Origin: Sistotremastrum niveocremeum HHB9708 | Lineage: Eukaryota; Basidiomycota; Agaricomycetes; Sistotremastrales; Sistotremastraceae | Direction: 5' to 3' | Assembly: GCA_001630475.1 (NCBI GenBank) | Contig: KV419410.1 | Location: forward strand, 434,001-498,000 | DNA: 64,000 nucleotides | Shown: piece after piece, positions 60,914 through 64,000 of the stretch | How positions within the stretch are numbered: position 1 is the stretch's first letter | Layout of the letters: each line of letters starts with the position of its first letter | Program-made: the position numbers and the translations under genes | The notes under the pieces: generated by a model | What the model saw: only the letters and a program-made list of their open reading frames with translations | The model's database searches: none | What the model was told of the DNA's origin: nothing

Positions 60914-62436
60914 ATGGACGCGCCCGGTCAATCAAACACTCATCTGACTTGGACGAATGTCGCTATCGGAGGCACTTTCATTGTATTCGATGCGGTCGTG
61001 TCTCTTGTGTTCGGGCTAGGCGTGGGCTCTTCTTTGGTCACTGCAGCCATACGATGTGTTTTGCAGCTGTCAGTAATGGCCCTGCTCCTTGGGTCTATAT
61101 TCTCGACTGGTAGCCCCTGGGCGGTAGCTGGAATCGCCTGTATGACTACGAATTCTGCTTTTCTCCGGAGCCACCTTACTTACACGCGCGCTTTCTATTC
61201 TAGTACTACTCAATCTCCTTGGCACAACAGAAACAGGCCAGTCGTCTTCTGGGAATTCCCGGTTGTATTCATGATACTGATGTCCTTCTCATACAGTTCT
61301 CAACAAATCCAAAAGGCGATACACGTATATGGTTAGTGTACTCGTCTACGACTACAATACCACTAGTCGCGACCGACATTCCCCTAATGGACGCGCCCCA
61401 GCTGAATTGAATCGCAGTTTCCTTCCGTTCTCGTCGCAATGGCGTGCTCTACCATACCAGTATCTCTCCTCGGCTCGCGCTTCGCCATGTCAATTGAACC
61501 GTTTTGGAAGCCTGATCAATATAGTCCGTGGCTTCTCGTCAGCCACTCGATCGATAGTCCTAACATTTGCAATGCTTCTTTTTTCACTCAGTTCCTATCA
61601 TTGGAATGTTGTGCGGAAGCACTATTTCGGGAATCGTGGTCGCGGTCTCTTCAGTCCTACGAGAACTTCATGAGAATCGTGACAAAGTCGAAACATACCT
61701 GGCTTTTGGTGCCTCTCGCTTAGAGGCTTGCCGACCGATCGCGCAAGAAGCGCTGAGACTGGCTCTGTTGCCGACAGTAAACCAGATGAGGTAGGTTTAG
61801 GCTAATCGCTGGATGGAGTGCTATTGATATATGCCGTTCTACCAGCGTGATTGGACTGATATCTATTCCTGGGATGATGACGGGCGCTCTCCTCGGTGGT
61901 TCCCCTGTTGAACAGGCGGCGAAGCTCCAAAGTGAGTAATGATTGCTTTTGTAAATGCAGCCACGAGCTCTTGTGAAGACTCGTGCATGGGAACCCTGGT
62001 TCATAACCGAGGGGGGACACTTGCATTTGGCGATTGTCGACTATTCTGGTGGACTCATCTCGGTTAGAGACGTAGTCCCACGACTTGCCATTGTTCCATT
62101 TGCTTTGACTCGATGCTTCTCTGATTGTGCTGACTGCCCATTGTTCTTTGAATGTCCGCAGTGGTCATTATGTTTATGATCAGTGCATGCACTGCGCTCG
62201 CGGCGATCACAGCGAGCGTGCTGACACTCGTGGTCGTGGTCGATAATGAACATCGAATCAGAGGAGACAGAATGAGTGGCGACAAGCATGTGATATGGAA
62301 GACGAGGGACGCCTTCCTTGGAAGGATAGGAGATTTTTTCCAGGGAGTATGGCATAAGCTGATTGACGCGTTCAAAAGACGTAAAGTTGAGGACGATCGC
62401 GCGGCCGAAGGAGAGAGAAGGCCATTGCTGGGATGA
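60914..62436 (+). CDS. UPF0014 / FetB-like membrane permease
   Basis: Polytopic membrane protein of the UPF0014 (YbbM/FetB/ALS3) family, whose bacterial and plant members act as metal or aluminium-tolerance ABC-type permeases. Start MDAPGQSNTHLTWTNVAIGG at 60914. Hydrophobic helices and family strings: FGLGVGSSLVTAAIRCVLQL (about 61014-61073), SMLISTIPVALLGSRFAMSI (about 61420-61499), IPIIGMLCGSTISGIVVAV (about 61590-61646), the conserved RDKVETYLAFGASRLEACRP (about 61679-61738), ALRLALLPTVNQM, SVIGLISIPGMMTGALLGGS (about 61850-61909) and EQAAKLQMVIMFMISACTAL (about 61916-62200, intron-split). The cytosolic tail is basic and ends EGERRPLLG at 62436. Fungal function is not established; no ATPase partner is in the window. 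Confidence 0.9.
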
Positions 62437-63251
62437 AGAAAGCAAAGCGTTGTATTGTAAAAAAAACTGAAACAGGTCAGGGAGTATAATACACCGATCG
62501 TGCATTGCTATATGCAGGCACATTGATGTTTGACACGGAAGCAAAACGCAAATCAGGCAGGGACACCTTCTATCAGAACGCCTATTCGGGGTGAGTCCAG
62601 TTTCCCGTTTCTGATCTTCCGTATTCGTCAACTGGTAGAGCTCGTTGTCTGAGCAAAGAGCTTATGCATCAGAAGATATGCAGTCTGGCTGAAACGGTGC
62701 CGAGCAAGAAACGAAAGCGTCCGGGCAATTTGTGGCTGGGTACAGCGGAATCGTTCTGTTGGAAATATTGGGCGGAACGAGAAAGGTCGAGATCAAAGGG
62801 CCTGGCGAATCTGCGGGTATGATCTAAGCGTGTGAGGGCACTGGGCGAGCAGTTGACGAAGCTGGCTGGCAACAAGATATTCTGATTGCATCGGACACGA
62901 TTGGACGACGATCAAGCACGACGGCCGCAGCGAAATTCGATGGAGAAAGCGGCTGCTGAATATTTTGGGGGTTATCGATGGGCTGGGTAGAAGTCGGCGA
63001 AAGACTGACTTAGTGGGCAGGACGGCTCCGAGTTGGCGGCAACGATGCTCGCGTAAACAGCAGACACCTTGGTCTTTGCAGCATACACTCCCTCTTTCCT
63101 GTCTCTTCTTCTGCCCTCTGTATTCACACTCTTATATACCCGACGCCGTAGACACACTCTTTTACTCCCTTTATAGCCCACTTCCTCTCATACACGGGGA
63201 CCACATCTCAGTGGCCCTTACGGTGGTTCATGCAGTCTGACCAGTGCCACA
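62437..63251. other. Intergenic region upstream of the kinase
   Basis: These 815 bases contain the UPF0014 3' UTR (poly-A run near 62460) and the kinase promoter and leader. From 63070 to 63200 the plus strand is strongly pyrimidine-rich (CTCCCTCTTTCCTGTCTCTT). A D-arm-like AACTGGTAGAGCTCG at 62629-62643 lacks the rest of a tRNA. No other gene is supported. Confidence 0.45.
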
Positions 63252-64000
63252 ATGTCCAAAGGAAAATCACGTCAGACATCATTCAGTGCAGGCACACCAG
63301 ATCCCCCTCCTCAGCACTCACAGCTCATGGAACGTCGGGAATCGACCTCGGAGGCCATTAGTGTCTCCAGTGGGTCGACAGGCAGTAACGGTCGTGGCCC
63401 GCATGGCAGAGTCACCATCATACACGGACGGGTCAATAACTACATCGTCGGAGGCTTGCTGGGTATTGGAACATTCGGCCGTGTTCGTTTGGCACAGAAT
63501 ACGATCGATGGCAAGTTCTTCGTGAGTATTGCTTTAACTCATTGCTCTGGTGATCATGGCTGATTCTGCGCCAGGCTATGAAACAGCTGGAACCCAACAA
63601 AACAGTGGAGCGATATGATCAGCTGCGGCGTAGAGCAGATCAGGATGGCCAAAAGCCAAGACTTCACGGGAACCATGTTCTCACTAGCTCAGAGAAACAA
63701 ATGCATCGCGAGATCGCAGTGATGATGCGTCTGGAGCATCCCCACGTTGTCAAGCTCATAGAAGTCATTCGTGAAGTGGAGAAGAACAAATTATACATGG
63801 GTGCGTCGCTCTTCTGTTTCGCCAACTTCACTCATTGACACCTCTCGGTCAGTCTTGGAATATATGGAAGGAGGTGAGGTCAAGTGGAAGGACCCGAACG
63901 GCGGTCCACTTAATTCACTTGACCAAGCCAATAGAATCTTTCGAGATGCTCTGCTAGGTCTTGAATATAGTACGTGATCGACACGATGGCTGCCTCCCCT
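63252..64000 (+). CDS. Ser/Thr protein kinase, CaMKK type (Ssp1/Sak1/Elm1-like), N-terminal part (runs off the right edge)
   Basis: Likely upstream activator of the AMPK/Snf1 pathway. Start MSKGKSRQTSFSAGTPDPPP at 63252, a Ser-rich leader, then the kinase domain: HGRVNNYIVGGLLGIGTFGR with the Gly-rich loop GIGTFG (about 63426-63482), VRLAQNTIDGKFF, intron, AMKQLEPNK with the ATP Lys (about 63574-63600), an insert typical of CaMKKs (VERYDQLRRRADQDGQKP), QMHREIAVMMRLEHPHVVKL with the helix-C Glu (about 63700-63755), EVEKNKLYM, intron, VLEYMEGGEVKWKDPNGG (about 63853-63905) and ANRIFRDALLGLEY (about 63929-63969). The next intron starts at about 63970 and the window ends. HRD and DFG lie outside. 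The RKD-type insert between the ATP Lys and helix C supports CaMKK over LKB1. Confidence 0.87.

Noticed and set aside
62625-62650. D-arm-like AACTGGTAGAGCTCG
   Set aside because: No B box at the right distance and no cloverleaf.

Overview
This 64 kb window is nuclear DNA from a filamentous basidiomycete, most likely an Agaricomycete. Nearly every gene is cut by several introns of about 45-60 bases with CTNAC-like branch points, spacing is tight, and the predicted proteins resemble mushroom-forming fungi (hybrid histidine kinase with an N-terminal GAF domain, Yvc1-type TRP channel, cytosolic GH13 amylase, bZIP with an ARDVQRAFRAR basic region). I see no rRNA, tRNA, CRISPR array, transposon or virus-derived element. 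The species cannot be named from the sequence.

Left part (1-22.6 kb) is mostly housekeeping: a hybrid histidine kinase running off the left edge (-), dolichol kinase (-), uracil-DNA glycosylase (+), an unusual bZIP regulator (-), the TFIIH helicase XPB/Ssl2 (-) head to head with branchpoint-binding protein SF1/BBP (+), an Rcm1/NSUN5 rRNA methyltransferase (-), a class A DnaJ with a CaaX tail (+), and a Rieske/AIF-like oxidoreductase (+).

Middle part (24-54.6 kb) holds three MFS sugar transporters and a cytosolic alpha-amylase. Two transporters (27.6-29.8 and 47.4-49.6 kb) are close paralogues, and two PLP aminotransferases (30.7-32.7 and 52.7-54.6 kb) are also close paralogues, so a transporter + aminotransferase pair exists twice about 20 kb apart. 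Between the copies lie a PITH-domain protein, APC10/DOC1, an adenosine-deaminase-like enzyme, a type I metacaspase, a Ppn2-like phosphatase, an NmrA-like protein, a long disordered protein of unknown function and a Ser-rich GPI-type surface protein.

Right part (55.6-64 kb) has the PP1 inhibitor Ypi1, a YBL036C/PLPHP pyridoxal-phosphate protein, a Yvc1-like TRP cation channel head to head with a UPF0014/FetB-like membrane protein, and the first part of a CaMKK-type (Ssp1/Sak1-like) kinase running off the right edge.

Points most worth a second look are the duplicated transporter-aminotransferase pair, an 8-base microexon in the amylase, a bZIP basic region lacking its invariant Asn, two GC-AG introns, a stop codon apparently made by splicing in YPI1, and a 24-48 bp head-to-head spacing between APC10 and the deaminase gene. 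Gene models were spliced by eye; internal exon edges are best estimates.
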